Shown: positions 45,752-57,408, numbered from the stretch's first letter. The stretch: DNA of 64,000 nt from Apium graveolens (GCF_009905375.1 NC_133650.1:300017957-300081956), one strand, 5' to 3'. The notes: generated by a model not told the origin, from the sequence alone. A program made the numbers and translations.

Positions 45752-47199
45752 TGTTAGGTAATGAATCACACACAGAGGGGGGTGAATGTGTTTTTCTGAT
45801 TTTAGGTTTTTCTTGAAAGATACTGGTTGAATAAAATAAATTAAATCTTGTATAGAAAAGTGTTCATGCAGAAATTAAACTTGCACAAAATAAAGAACAC
45901 AGATCTTCAAAACTCACTTAATTTTTGTATTAAAAATTAAGATGCTTTGCTACAAAATTTCTAAGCTCTTCGAAGTTAAAGAGCTCAGATTCTTCTCGAG
46001 AGTGTTACAAGAATTTTGATCTAAATTGTTACTTCTAACTAGAGGACCAGTGTTAACTTTATAGCTCAGTTAACTGCTGGTTTACACAGTGGATAATAAA
46101 CATGCTATTAGCTTTTATAAACTGTCACTTGTCATTTCTATTTATAGAAAATCAAATCTTCCATTTCTGGCTTAGCATATCTTTAATATCTCGTGTTTAC
46201 TTTAATCTTCCTCTATCAGTTAATCTTTTCCATTGATCTTGCACACACTTCAAGCTGCTTTTTGTAGACTTGTCAATCCAGCAGTTTGGATTGTTTGTTG
46301 ATTGTTTATCTTGGATATTAAACTGATCTGCAATTCTGTACTTCGAGATCTCCAGTTTGATTCATTTGAACACTTGATATCTCGATAAGTACAAAGGCTT
46401 ATCGAGATCTCTAGTTCTTCATAATGAGTTTGGCTTGTAGAGGTCTTCAGCTCATCGAGATCTCTAGTCTTCATAACTTCACTTGACTTGTAGATATATC
46501 TGAGTTCTCGAATAAATATAGACTTGTCGATAACTCTGGGTTCTCTAGTGAAAGAATGACTTGTCGATATCTTTTTGAGTTCTCGAGTAGCTTTCATGAC
46601 TTCTCTACTCCCGGTGGATATTGTTTATCCGTTGAGTAGATATTACTCATCCGTCGAGTAGATGTATAGATTATCCATCGAGTAGATATTGCTCATCCGT
46701 CGAGTAGATGTTATTCATCCCTCGAGTGGATATATAGCTCATCTGTCGAGTAAATATTGCTTATCCGTCGGTACTCTCTGGAGTTTGAATGACTTCTCGA
46801 TTAGTCATTCTGGAGTTCTCGAATGACTTCTCTATAACATTAAATCTGTGACTTGTAGAGATCTTGACTTAGAACATTTTTCTCCATACAGATGTATTCA
46901 ACTCCAAGCTTCTTCAAAATTCTTCTGAGGCATGATCGTCTTGATCTTCTTCTAGATAGAATCCTTAGGCTTGATACTGTTTTAGGAAAAATACTCATGT
47001 CTACTCCTTTATATTTTTACAGACTTTAAGTGTTACAAGTACAAAATACAAATTTAGATAACAATACAACTTACTTAGGGTTGGCCCCAAGCTTAACTGA
47101 TTACTGAAAATAACTATTCATTAATCTTCCACTCAGATCATAGATGCTAATGATATTGTTAGCTCCAATAATCTTTGACATCATATATTATATATTACA
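45752..47199 (-). repeat. Sirevirus-like copia 3' LTR (1.45 kb)
   Basis: On the minus strand it runs from TGTAATATATAA next to a polypurine tract to TTCATTACCTAACA. It contains a TATA box (TCTATAAATAGA, about 46145). From 46610 to 46770 there are tandem copies of a roughly 25-bp unit with CTCATCCGTCGAGTAGAT. It also has AAGTCATTCGAGAACTC-type repeats. The same 3' part recurs on the opposite strand at 51062-52024. The ORF at 46250-46597 is an LTR repeat artefact. Confidence 0.7.
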
Positions 47200-47431
47200 A
47201 TCTCCCTCAACTTGTTCATTATGAAATTATGCACAAGTTCTGATTGATGATGTCAAAACTTTATCTAAATGCAGAATCCAAGAACCCAATTTTCCCATCT
47301 GATCTTCTTTTGTAAGTTGCATTTAGATTATTCTTCCTTCTCCCCCTATCAAGAAAAGAATATTATTATCTGGAAACATCCATTAGCTGTTTTGGCATTT
47401 AGATATATTCTCCCCCTTTTTGACATTATCT
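47200..47431 (-). other. Multiple polypurine tracts of the Sirevirus-like element
   Basis: Three purine tracts on the minus strand: AAAAAGGGGGAGA (47409-47421), GATAGGGGGAGAAG (near 47337) and GAGGGAGAT next to the LTR. Duplicated polypurine tracts with a nearby GATAATGTCAAAAAGGGGGA block are a hallmark I recall for plant Sireviruses. Confidence 0.6.
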
Positions 47432-47864
47432 TCAGGAAGAAAGATCCAGCTAGATGCACATTGTTCAAACTTTTGTCAATGTTCATTTAGAACACTATCA
47501 GCAACTTCAAGCTTTAGTGAAGTCTGTAGTGATGAGTTTATCAAGTAGAATAGAATAGGAAATTCCTAAACTCTTTGTTGTTCTTTTGAATAAGTAGTCT
47601 CACTACTTCTCACTGCACTATCCTCATGATTTTTAAGAGTTAGAGTAACCTCATAAGGATTGCTAAATCCAGATACTCATCTTCCTCTCCTTTTGCCAGG
47701 AAGGATCCTGCCTCTCTTATTTTTAGTGATGCTCTCAATCTTTTCTCACATTCTCACATGGAAGGTTCAATTGTTGTTTGTCCTACAGAAATAAGTGGTG
47801 GATGAGAAGAGTTAATCTGTGATCATATGATTAGGGAATCCATATAGGGCTAATCATACTCATT

Positions 47865-48551
47865 TCACCAGAATAGTGAGTGCATATCATCTGTGACTCG
47901 GGTCACAATTTGACTCACAGATTGCTCTGTGTTTATGACAGTATGTTGTCCTCCACTTGTAGTGGGAACCTCCAATTGAATTGGAGGGGATTTTACTGGG
48001 TTACTATCATGTGCACCAGCCTCAAACCCTTGTGTGTCTTGCAATACGCTGGCACTTGAATGTGCTAAGCTTGCCTCCCCTATGACAGGATCATGGGCAA
48101 TTGTACTCCTAACTTCAACTGCAGAGGCAATTTCTGCTAGGGTGATGAGGGGAGTTGTTCCTTCATGAGGAACCTCCAATTGAATTGGAGAGGATTTAGA
48201 TAGCCCCCTCCCCAGGAGTACTACCCTCAAACCTTTCCGTCTGTGAGGACTGTTTTGCACATGAAGGTGCATTAGAGATATCCATGAAAAAAATGATAAG
48301 TTTCCATGTTTGTGATACCAGTTCTTTTTTTCAAATAACAAAACAACTGAAGAACATTTTGGGGATTTTGTCCTTTTGTAAAACAGGTTCCTTTTGGGAG
48401 TTACCTGAGTGGGATTGCGTTTGAGTTTGTGTTTGTGTTGCGTGCTTTGGTGAACTACAATTTGGTTTTGAAATGTTTTAGCTGCAGTTTTAGCACTAAT
48501 ACCTGTGAATAGATTATCTGAATTCCCTGTTGTGTTGTACCTATAATGCAT
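47865..48551 (-). CDS. Unrecognised ORF of the Sirevirus-like element
   Basis: A 228-codon minus-strand frame between RNase H and the LTR. The first half is basic and low-complexity. The second half is Ser/Pro/Thr-rich and contains the segment SPIQLEVP twice, suggesting an internal duplication. I recognise no domain. It lies in the zone where Sireviruses often carry an extra ORF after pol. It may be a fusion of remnants. Confidence 0.35.
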   Translation of the reverse strand: MHYRYNTTGNSDNLFTGISAKTAAKTFQNQIVVHQSTQHKHKLKRNPTQVTPKRNLFYKRTKSPKCSSVVLLFEKKNWYHKHGNLSFFSWISLMHLHVQNSPHRRKGLRVVLLGRGLSKSSPIQLEVPHEGTTPLITLAEIASAVEVRSTIAHDPVIGEASLAHSSASVLQDTQGFEAGAHDSNPVKSPPIQLEVPTTSGGQHTVINTEQSVSQIVTRVTDDMHSLFW

Positions 48552-48774
48552 TGAACAAATGTACCCCCTTTTTTTTAGGTTCCGTTAGACAAAGACATTG
48601 TAAGATATTTTAGTTTCAAGCATTATTGCGGAGAAGACAATATTCAATACAGATATAAGCACATAAGAATCATTACACAAACAAAAGAATGCTTAGAGAA
48701 GAATTTGGATTTTCATTAATAATAGAAACAGAGTACATTAAGACATAGATTCAACAAGTAAATCATAATCCTAA

Positions 48775-49143
48775 CTACTTAAGTTTGGACTTCTTCTTCT
48801 CTGCCTCCAACCTCCTTGCCCTGCGCTGATAAGCTCTGGACATGGAGTGTGCAAGAGAAATGATTCTCTCCTGCAACTCCAGAGTAGCAAGGTGTTGATG
48901 CTCATCTACTCTTGCACATCTCTCCTGCTCGAGAGAGACTTCCATCTCAAAGAAAAGGATGTTGAGTTCATCATCCCATGAGAGTTCATCAAAGATCTCT
49001 CTTGGAATATCAAAGGGGCTACAAACAACCCCCCTGAGACGGACACGGAGTCCGAAGGGATCAAAGTAAATTTGATCTTCATCTAAATGATGAACACGCT
49101 TATAAGCTCCATGATTAAGTCTGTAAAAGACCGAGGCATCCAT
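48775..49143 (-). CDS. Small intact ORF (122 aa) of the Sirevirus-like element
   Basis: A full ATG-to-stop frame in an otherwise decayed element. The N-terminal half is globular-looking (NHGAYKRVHHLDEDQIYFDP, RLRGVVCSPFDIPREIFDEL). The C-terminal half is helical and charged (SLEQERCARVDEHQHLATLE), ending in a basic tail (RRARRLEAEKKKSKLK) that could be a nuclear signal or bind nucleic acid. It lies downstream of pol on the same strand. I know of no assigned function. That it stays open while RNase H has a stop is noted. Confidence 0.5.
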   Translation of the reverse strand: MDASVFYRLNHGAYKRVHHLDEDQIYFDPFGLRVRLRGVVCSPFDIPREIFDELSWDDELNILFFEMEVSLEQERCARVDEHQHLATLELQERIISLAHSMSRAYQRRARRLEAEKKKSKLK

Positions 49144-49779
49144 TAGAGAGAGAGAGAGAGATTAACAGGAGGTGAGTTTGAAATCAGATGTTTGTTGAGA
49201 ATAGGAGAGTGGTGAATGATAAAGAGTGAAGCGTTTTAATTTATAGAGGGAGTAAAAATAGAAACCAATAGACTCTTGAGTTGCCCGGATAATAAGAGTA
49301 ATAATCACATAAGCATATTTGACAGTTAGAAATGACTAGTTACTATTCCCCATGCAAGTACTCAAGAATATTAGTTCAATATTTAGAATAACTGTTCCCC
49401 ATGCAAATAAACAAGTAGTCCCTACAAAAAATAACTACTCCTATCAGCATATAGTCAAATAATTTAACCACTATCAGCATACTCAAAACAACACAAATAA
49501 TGTACTAGTCTACCAACATTAGACTAACCTATTTTCACATAAACAAGAAATCACAAAAGTATGTAAATGTGTCAATAAGTCAGAGAAATTAGAGACAAAG
49601 TATGTCAAAAGTATTTTTCTGAACAGAATTTATGATTTAAATTTGTTCAATTTTTCATACTTTTTGCTTCTTTTGATCTGTTATTTATTAACTTCATATA
49701 CCGAGGATATGAGATAATAAATATTCAGTTTTCTTAGAATTAAAAAAAATCCAAGTTCAAATTAATCGAGAAGTCTGGG

Positions 49780-50290
49780 TATTTATAGTGAAAGAAGATG
49801 ACTTGTCGAGAACTCAATAATAGACATTTGGAGTTTGTCTATCGAGAAGTCATTTAGAGAAGCGAAGTACATATCGAGAAGTCATTTTAAATCACTCTTA
49901 TAGAGAACTTAAACTTGACTTATCAAAATGTCAAATAAATACCCAGTCTGTCCCCAAAAGTGGACTGAATTAATTCTAACTTTTACTTGAATAAATTTAG
50001 AATAAAATTAAATTTCATTTTCCAAAAGTATTTTACTAAAATAATTTATCAATTTAAATTATCTCAGTTTTGAGTTATTGATGAGTTAAAGTTTGTACTT
50101 ATAGAGAACTCTGTGAATGAATACTACTAGAGAATTCTATAAGGACTTATCGATAAGTCATTTTGAACCTATCGAGAAGTCACTCGAGAAGTCAATAAGT
50201 TAACTTATCGAAAACTCACTCAAGAAGTCCTAAAATGACTTGTCGAGAAGTCACTTTATACTTATCGAGAACTCAGTTCTCTAGATATTT
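49780..50290. repeat. Dispersed CGAGAAGTCA-type repeats
   Basis: Variants of TTATCGAGAAGTCA and TCGAGAACTC occur more than ten times in 500 bases between the RNase H remnant and the downstream ORFs. The same word family fills the LTR fragments. It may be an internally duplicated LTR-derived segment. Confidence 0.6.
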
Positions 50291-50522
50291 TTGGTTATTG
50301 TAATTCTGCCTTGAGTTAATTTTACATATTAAGAATGTAAATTAACAACTAAGTAGTTCACTCAGAATTTGAAAGATTCCAAGTTAATTAAATTTGAAAG
50401 ACAAATATACAGAGATTTCTGAAATATTTATAATTCATATTTCAGTTAATTTCCAATTTAATCAAATTAACTTTGATTTACTGGAGATTAATCTGTTGCA
50501 CAACATTTGCTGAGTTCTTGCC

Positions 50523-51060
50523 TTAGGATGAAGAATTGAGCATTCCAATTTCACCTACAAGTCTAGTGAAAGTTGCTTCATCCAAAGGTTTAGTAAAAAT
50601 GTCAGCTAGTTGTTTTTCTGTTGGTACAAAAATAAGCTCAATGGTACCATTAGTAGCATGTTCTCTAATGAAATGGTATCTCACATCAATGTGCTTTGTC
50701 CTAGAATGATTAACTAGATTAGCTACTATAGATATAGCACTAGTATTGTCACACATGATAGGAATTTTGTGTAACACTAGGTCATAATTCATTAGCTGAT
50801 TTCTAATCCAAAGCACTTGAGCACAACAACTCCCTGCAGTTATGTATTCAGATTCAGCTGTAGAAGTTGATACAGATTATTGTTTCTTGTTGTACCAATA
50901 TACAAGTCTTTGTCTAAGAAATTGACAGCTTCTACTGGTACTCTTTCTATCAACCCCCCATCCAGCAAAATCTGCATCTGTGTATCCAACAGCTTCAAAA
51001 CCAGTTCCCTTGGGATACCATAATCCCAAGTTAGGAGTTCCCTTCAAATATCTGAAAATA
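50523..51060 (-). pseudogene. Copia RNase H remnant (Sirevirus-like)
   Basis: The minus-strand frame reads FRYLKGTPNLGLWYPKG, then GYTDADFAGW (catalytic-type Asp), a TAA at 50877-50879, then TAESEYITAGSCCAQVLWI, CDNTSAISI, RTKHIDVRYHF and EKQLADIFTKPLD. This is the C-terminal end of a copia polyprotein. RT, integrase, protease and gag are absent: the frame is cut at about 51061, where an LTR fragment of opposite orientation begins. Confidence 0.85.
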
Positions 51061-51061
51061 T

Positions 51062-52024
51062 CTGAGAAGTCTCAGAGATATCGACAAGCCAAAATGAAGA
51101 TGTGAAGATTGGAGATATCGACAAGTCATTTATGCATTAGAGAACTCATAGATATCGATAAGACAAAACAAAGATATGAAGATTAGAGATATCGACAAGT
51201 TAACTCTACATGCAAAGACTTGGAGACCTCGACAAGCCAAGCTAATTCGAGAACTCAGAGATCTCGACAAGTCAAGTTCAGATTCGAGAACTCAGAGATC
51301 TCGACAAGTCAAGTTCACATTCGAGAACTCAGAGACCTCAATAAGTCAAAACACTTGTAGAGCACTAAGAGATCTCGATAAGTCATTATACCTATCGAGG
51401 TGTCAGTTCTCTATAGTTCAAACTGGAGATCTCGATGTAAAACTCAAAGTACAAAATATAGACCAGTTAAAAATCCAAGATTATCAATCAACAAACAAAT
51501 CAATCACTGATTTGAAAAGTCTACAAAAAGCAGCTTGAGGAGTACAAGATCAAATGTCATGATTAACTGACAAAGTAAAGTCACAGACATGCACGATTTG
51601 CAAAGATACACTAAGCCAGAAATAAAAAGTTTTAGTTAACTTAAAGTAGGGTTTAGTACATGCTATTACATATTGTGTAGAACCTGTGTTTACTGTTCTA
51701 TAAAGTAAACACTGGATGCTTTCTTTTAGTTGTAACAAACTAGATCAAAAAAATATTGTAACTCTCTCAAGAAAGAAGTTGGGTTCTTCATCAACAAAGA
51801 ACCCATAAATTTGTAGCAAGACATACTTGATTTTAATATAAAATTAAGTGAGTTTTGAAGATAGTGTGTTCATGTGCATGTTTTATTATTTATGTTAAAA
51901 CACTTTATCTCTACAAATTAGATTACTTTGTTCACCACATCCATAACAGTTCAAAAAGCTTAAAAATAATCCAAAACACATTCACCCCCCCTCCCCCTCT
52001 GTGTGTGGTATTCATTACCTAACA
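51062..52024 (+). repeat. Opposite-strand Sirevirus-like LTR fragment
   Basis: It ends ATTCATTACCTAACA on the + strand, while the same sequence at 45752 lies on the minus strand. It shares CTACAAAAAGCAGCTTGA and AATTAAGTGAGTTTTGAAGA with that LTR. 51180-51380 holds tandem units of about 42 bp built on GAGATCTCGACAAGTCAAGT, which create the false 120-codon ORF at 51176. Its start is lost at the junction with RNase H. Confidence 0.7.
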
Positions 52025-52686
52025 CTAGAGACCTCGACAAGTCAAGTATACTTATTAAGAACTCGGAGATCTCGATAAGTCATTATACTTACCGAGATGT
52101 CACTTCTCTATAGAACAAACTGGAAATCTCGATATGCCTCTCATGTATAGAATGCAGACAAGTTAAAAATTCAAGATTATCAGTCAACAAACGATCTATC
52201 AACTAGATTGAAAAGTCTACAAAATAGCTGGAAGAATACAAGATCAAGGGCCAATATTAACTGGATAAAGGATGGTCACAGACCTGTAAGATTTCTCACA
52301 GATTTGCTAAGTTAGAAATGGAAATATATAGAAAAAGATTGTTTTAGAAAGTAGTTTAGTACATTTTAGTGCAATTCTTGTAAACCCGTGATGCTAGTCT
52401 ATAAAGAATGCACTGGTCCTTAGTTCACAAGTAACAAAACAGATCAAATTTTCTTGTATTCTCTCAAGATAGAAGTTGTGTTCTTATCCCAGTATTGTAG
52501 TAAGACAAACTTAATTAATACAAATTAAGTGAGTTTTGAAATATTGTGCTTGTTGAATAAATCTGTAAACACATTATCTCTGCAAACTATAAACTGCTTT
52601 GTTTATGTCCTAAGATCCAAATAAGTTTAAAAAGGCTAAAAATTCATGAAATACATTCACCCCCGTGTTGCATTCAATATCTAACA
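52025..52686 (+). repeat. Second, tandem LTR fragment
   Basis: Begins inside the repeat zone (AGAGACCTCGACAAGTCAAG) directly after the end of the first fragment. It ends ATTCACCCCCGTGTTGCATTCAATATCTAACA-like, a diverged version of the same terminus. It is a separate, older family member, not an exact duplication. Confidence 0.65.
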
Positions 52687-53080
52687 CTCTTTATCACTTC
52701 TTGATTCTCATATTATTTCTATGTTTGTATGTATAGATCTTATAATTAGATTATATTTGTTAGTCTTATTCAAAAAAATTTGGACATATGTCTATGTGTA
52801 TGTGCAAATCAATGGAAAGCAAAAGCAAAAACCAAAATGTTAACGTTGCTACTGAAGCTGAAGCACAGGTCGGCGATGATGTTGTGTCAATATTAAAAGG
52901 GAAACATTTTCAGCTAGTCAGCTCAAAAATGGAGTTCACTGCTCATTCTTTTTTTAGTTTACAATTTGCTATGTAAATTTCGAAGTATTGTATTTCCTTA
53001 CGATCTATTTTTTATGTTAATTGGGAAAACATTTTATGCTTATAATGTTGCACATTAAAATCCGTTAATTTAATTTTTAT
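52687..53080. other. Spacer with a short unrecognised ORF
   Basis: A 62-codon + frame at 52788-52976 begins MCMCKSMESKSKNQNVNVAT and looks more protein-like than its AT-rich flanks, but I recognise no family and see no splice partner. No other content. Confidence 0.25.
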
Positions 53081-53313
53081 AGGTTTATTCGAGTCATTTT
53101 GGGTCATTTCGAGTCGGGTAAGACACGACCCATTTAGTTCGTGTCAAACTGGTCAGTTTTGGATAACTCGGGTACTTACCAGGTCGGGTTTATGTTATTA
53201 TTATTTTTAACCTGTTTCGGGTCGCGTCGGGTTCGGGTAAGACTATAAAAAAATCGTGTACATCCAACCCGACACAAACCCGAACCCGGAATTTCCACCC
53301 CTACCCTAGATCA
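53081..53313. mobile_element. Fragment of a GGGTCGGGTT-rich hAT-type MITE
   Basis: A repetitive segment with TCGGGTTCGGGTAAG and its inverse, ending CGGAATTTCCACCCCTA, i.e. TAGGGGTGGAAA on the minus strand, a common hAT-type terminus. I could not find the left end, so it is likely truncated. Confidence 0.4.
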
Positions 53314-53779
53314 CTCCCTAAAACGAGGAAGACCCTGACACCAGTCCTCCCGTTGTTAGAAAAAAGCCATTTACATGATCTTATATTAGTATTTTAACAC
53401 CCCATACTCAGTCGAAAGCTCATTAATGCTTCGAGTTTAGGATCACATACGCGCTTATTTGTGGCATTAATTTATCTTTTGTATTTATCATTAATTGTGA
53501 CAAAATTTGGGAGTGACGGAGAGTCGAATCTGAGTCGTTTGTCAACCTAAATTCGGATACCGTATTAAGGATACGTCGCTTCCGCTAGTCTGAGTTATAA
53601 TATCATATCAATCGAATGTCCACCCTAAAATTTCAAAATGTTAAAATAAGACCTCTTTTCAAGAACTAATTTTTAGTATTTTAACAATAGATCATAAACG
53701 ATATAATTCTAATATCGCCGTACAAATGTTACGAACAACTCATGAAAAAGCTTTCCAAATGAACAAGGCTGGTTAGTCT

Positions 53780-54140
53780 ACGCTAGTCTATTCACTTGCA
53801 TTAACATAGGTGTTAATTGTTATCATCGCATACAATATATCTATACCATAATATTATAAGAAAAATCATGTTTTGTTTGTTCAGTTGATTAACGTCTTCC
53901 TAATTATTTCGTTACATTAACATAGGTGTTAATTGTTATGTTCGCACACAATTTATTTATACCATAATATTATAATCAAAACCATGTTTCGTTTGGTCAG
54001 TTGATTAACAAGTTTTCTAAATGAACAAGAATGCTTAGTTCGTGCTAGTCTGTTCATCATCGCACATAATTTATCTATATCATACTAATATAAGCAAAAT
54101 CATGTTTTGTTTTGTCGATTGATTAACGTTTTCCTAATTT
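53780..54140. repeat. Three tandem copies of a Helitron-end-like unit
   Basis: A unit of about 110-130 bp occurs three times. Each contains a TCTATACCATAATATTATAA-like word, CATGTTT(T/C)GTTTG and GTTGATTAAC. It resembles the 5' ends of the Helitrons at 26378 and 59071, so it may be repeated Helitron 5' ends without 3' ends. Confidence 0.6.
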
Positions 54141-54903
54141 TCTTTTTACCACTTTCCAAATATATTATTGAAATTTAAAAAATGAAAAAAATGTGTATCC
54201 TCCGTTCTAATCTCTTTAGAATTCATTCTAACTAGAACCCGTGAAGTCACACAATAACTCTGTTGTTATGCCTACAAAACACTACTTTACTTGACATGTG
54301 ATTTAAATGTAGATCGGGGTTTAAATCAGATTATCTGCATGCACATTTTCCGTAAATAATTAATTCCAAATATATTTAAGCATAAACATGTTAAATAAGT
54401 ATATTTAAGTATCTTTCGTTTGTTTATTTAGATTATAGTACTCGTATATACTTCTAACAGACAGTGAAAGTCAAGTTCAGTTCAAATCAATTTCTATATT
54501 TTAAAAAATAAAATTAAATTAAAGTAAAACTTAAAAATGTGTCACGGTTTTCTCATGTGTGTAATGAGTTTAGGATTATATTTAAAAAAATACTCCATTT
54601 TTGTATTGCTAAATAAAATGTCAAATTTATTTCTATAAAAAATATAGTAAGACATTGATTTTTTTTTAATTTTAGTTAAAACACATATCTAACCTCAAAT
54701 TTAAGGGACATATTTATTTATTCGGGCGATTATGCAGGTTTATTTATATAAAAATATGTTTACTTAAATAGGTAGACGTGTCTTTCTGTTTCAAATCATA
54801 TTTCTTGTTATTTTAAAAATAATTTATTTATTCTACTATTCTACACAGTTGTTTCTCCCGCGAAAGCATGTCTTACAATATTCAACGCACCCTTTGTTTG
54901 ATA

Positions 54904-55186
54904 CTCCCCGGGTGCAGACCAATTGTTTACATTTGGTTTGGGCACGAAAATTAAGAAATATGTGTAAAGTAGTGAAAAAGAGAAAAAAAAAATGAGTAAA
55001 GTAGTGAGACCTATTGATTTTTAATGTATAAAAAGGAGATAGTGCAGTAAAATTAGTGTGAAAAGGAAAAAAAAAGTGGGAAAGTGGCGGGACCCATTTA
55101 CCAATTTTTGGTAAATTTTGAAATATAAAAAATTAGATGAAACATCCTAAAAAAAAAGTGTAAAAAAATGGTTGGAACAGATGGAG
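54904..55186. mobile_element. Stowaway-like MITE
   Basis: Starts CTCCCCGGGTGCAGACC and ends GGTTGGAACAGATGGAG, partly matching inverted repeats flanked by TA on each side (54902-54903 and 55187-55188). TA duplication and CTCC ends are typical of Tc1/mariner Stowaway elements. 283 bp, non-coding. Confidence 0.6.
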
Positions 55187-55464
55187 TAACTATTAGACTA
55201 TTAGTTAAAACATAAACAACCAAATTCAATTATTACAAATTCGGTACAATCATCCCACCAAATTCAACTCACCTTCACCTAAACCTTTGTTTCAGAATTG
55301 TTTGTATATATATTATTTGATTAATATAGAGATTTTAAATGTCAAAATTACGCGATTACAAGTTAAAGATGAAATTTCAATTTAAAATGTAATTTATATA
55401 TTAAAAATAAAAAATATTAAAATTAGTCCATAGATCGCGCGAAATATAGGGTAGTACTGATAGA

Positions 55465-55963
55465 CACTGTTGTAAAAAGTGCATTAAGCGGACACTTAAG
55501 CGGGGGCTTAAGTGGAATCGGATGTCAAAACGCTTGGATTAGTGTAAAATCGGATATTTAAGTGTTTAATAAAATTTAAGCGGGTTTAAACGGCTCTAAG
55601 CGGAATTAAGCGGATTTTGACCGATTAAGCGGTTTTTGACCAATTAAAAGGGGAATTAAAAATAATTAGAAAAAATAAATCTTATTTTTAAAAAAGGTAT
55701 AATTTGATATTTTTAAATGTTACTTGTATTTTTTAAGTTGATTATGACTTTGTGAATGATTATTTTATTAATTTATTATAATACGTGAATGTTATCTCTT
55801 TATTTAAAAAAATATTCAATACTTTTAATATATACATATTTATTTATTTATTTATTTATTTATAATCCGATTAAGCTTCCACTTTTAAAACCGCTTAAGA
55901 GTCCGTTTTAGCACTTAAGCGCTAGAAAGTAAACTCACCGCTTAGATCGTTTTTACAACAATG
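55465..55963. mobile_element. hAT-type MITE, relative of the intron 3 element
   Basis: Starts CACTGTTGTAAAAAGTGC and ends GATCGTTTTTACAACAATG. The flanks CTGATAGA (55457-55464) and GTTATAGA (55964-55971) match at six of eight. The interior resembles the element at 15933-16404 but in the opposite orientation (shared TTAAGCGG words and a TACTTGTATTTTTTAAGTTG block). It contains a short TTTA microsatellite. Confidence 0.8.
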
Positions 55964-55971
55964 GTTATAGA

Positions 55972-57405
55972 TGAGATCAATTTGCGTGTGTAATTGATAG
56001 TACTACATAAAAATATCGAGGCTTGTATTTGTATGTAACAAACTTTAAAGTCACGGTCTTGACAATTTTGGGAGAATATCATTGTCGGGCGTGGGAGCAT
56101 ATTAGGCTAAAAAAACATTTCAAGTGGCCCTAAAGGCTAAATTAATTACAATAATCCGATGTTAATCCCTAAATTCGTGGAATCACAATGAACAAGTCTT
56201 GAATAGTTAGTAGAAATTGACTAAACTTGGCACCATATCAAGTTTTGATTAATGGTGTGAATTAATCGTGGGTCTATTAATTAATTTACTAGGGATGTCA
56301 AAGTATGTCACCTTCCATCGAATAATATATAGCGTGTCCTAAGAAATGTCCTAAAATCCATCCAGCAACATAATGTGATAAGATATTTAAGGTGATTGAG
56401 ATCTTATATTTTATCGTCCCCGTTTTGGGTTCGACTCTCGTTCATCTTTAAATTTATTAAAATATATATTTAATTGTAAGATATATAAACTTAATTATTA
56501 AAAAAAAAAAAGAATCCATCCTCTAGCTCATTCTTTTGAATAGATTTAATTCCAAAAATAAGGAGAGCGTGGATAAGGGAGTCTTAACAAAAGTATCCTG
56601 TCAAAAGAAAATGCAACAGAAGTAGGAAAATGTCACTATTGCTTAATTGGTGATTAGCCTAATGACCACCCGAGTGTGAGTTCGTATATAGTGGGAACTT
56701 GCGTTTGGTTTATTTAATCAGAGGGAGAAAGATACTAGTTTAGAGGCCAACAGCCATGAAACTGCAGGGTAATTTAATCTTCTGTAAATGGACCGGAGAT
56801 TAGTTTAATTGCCATAGACGAGACGACTAATAAAATCAAGCAAAAACGATAGACTGCTTTAAATTTTATTTGCAACTAGATGCCCCTGTCTAAACTTTTT
56901 AAGCGTGATAGGGTTTTTTTTTGAACTTTTCCACGAAGTAGCTTGGAACTTCCCAACCAGTAATTAATTTAAACATCTTTGTGTTAGTTTGTTAAATATT
57001 TTCTTTTATTATTACTTTTTTTTTAATCTATTCGTACAAACTGTAGTAGTTTTGATGTTAAACGAGGGGATAATACTAAAGAATATGCAAAAAAGATATT
57101 TTGGTCAGTTGCATAAGTTGCAAGGCTGTACATGTCAGCCCCTCATCTCATCATTCTATATTTTAGAATTTATAATAAACATATTTGCATTTTTATGTTT
57201 TAGAATTTTATAAGATTTAGCATATAAAAATAGGTTGTGCACGTATTTTCATCTTTTTTTAAGACATATATTTTAAAAAAATCAACTGATATTTTTGAAA
57301 GGTGTGGACCTTTTATATCGGTTCCCGACCAGTGTTTAATACCAAATTACGTAAATGTTAATTAACATGCAGTCTAGTCACACAATTAACATATTTTTAA
57401 CGGGT
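55972..57405. other. Intergenic DNA, no gene seen
   Basis: AT-rich. Near 56395-56450 a GGGTTCGACTC B-box-like sequence might be a tRNA-derived SINE remnant, but I see no clear ends. The 74-codon frame at 56989 is AT-driven. Confidence 0.45.
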
Positions 57406-57408
57406 TAA

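Noticed and set aside
51176..51538. 120-codon + frame with repeated DLDKS-like peptides
   Set aside because: Translation of tandem LTR repeats; the mirror frame at 46250-46597 on the other strand has the same origin.
56380..56500. Possible tRNA gene or SINE from a GGGTTCGACTC B-box-like sequence
   Set aside because: No cloverleaf, no clear A box and no defined ends, so only a remnant could be claimed.
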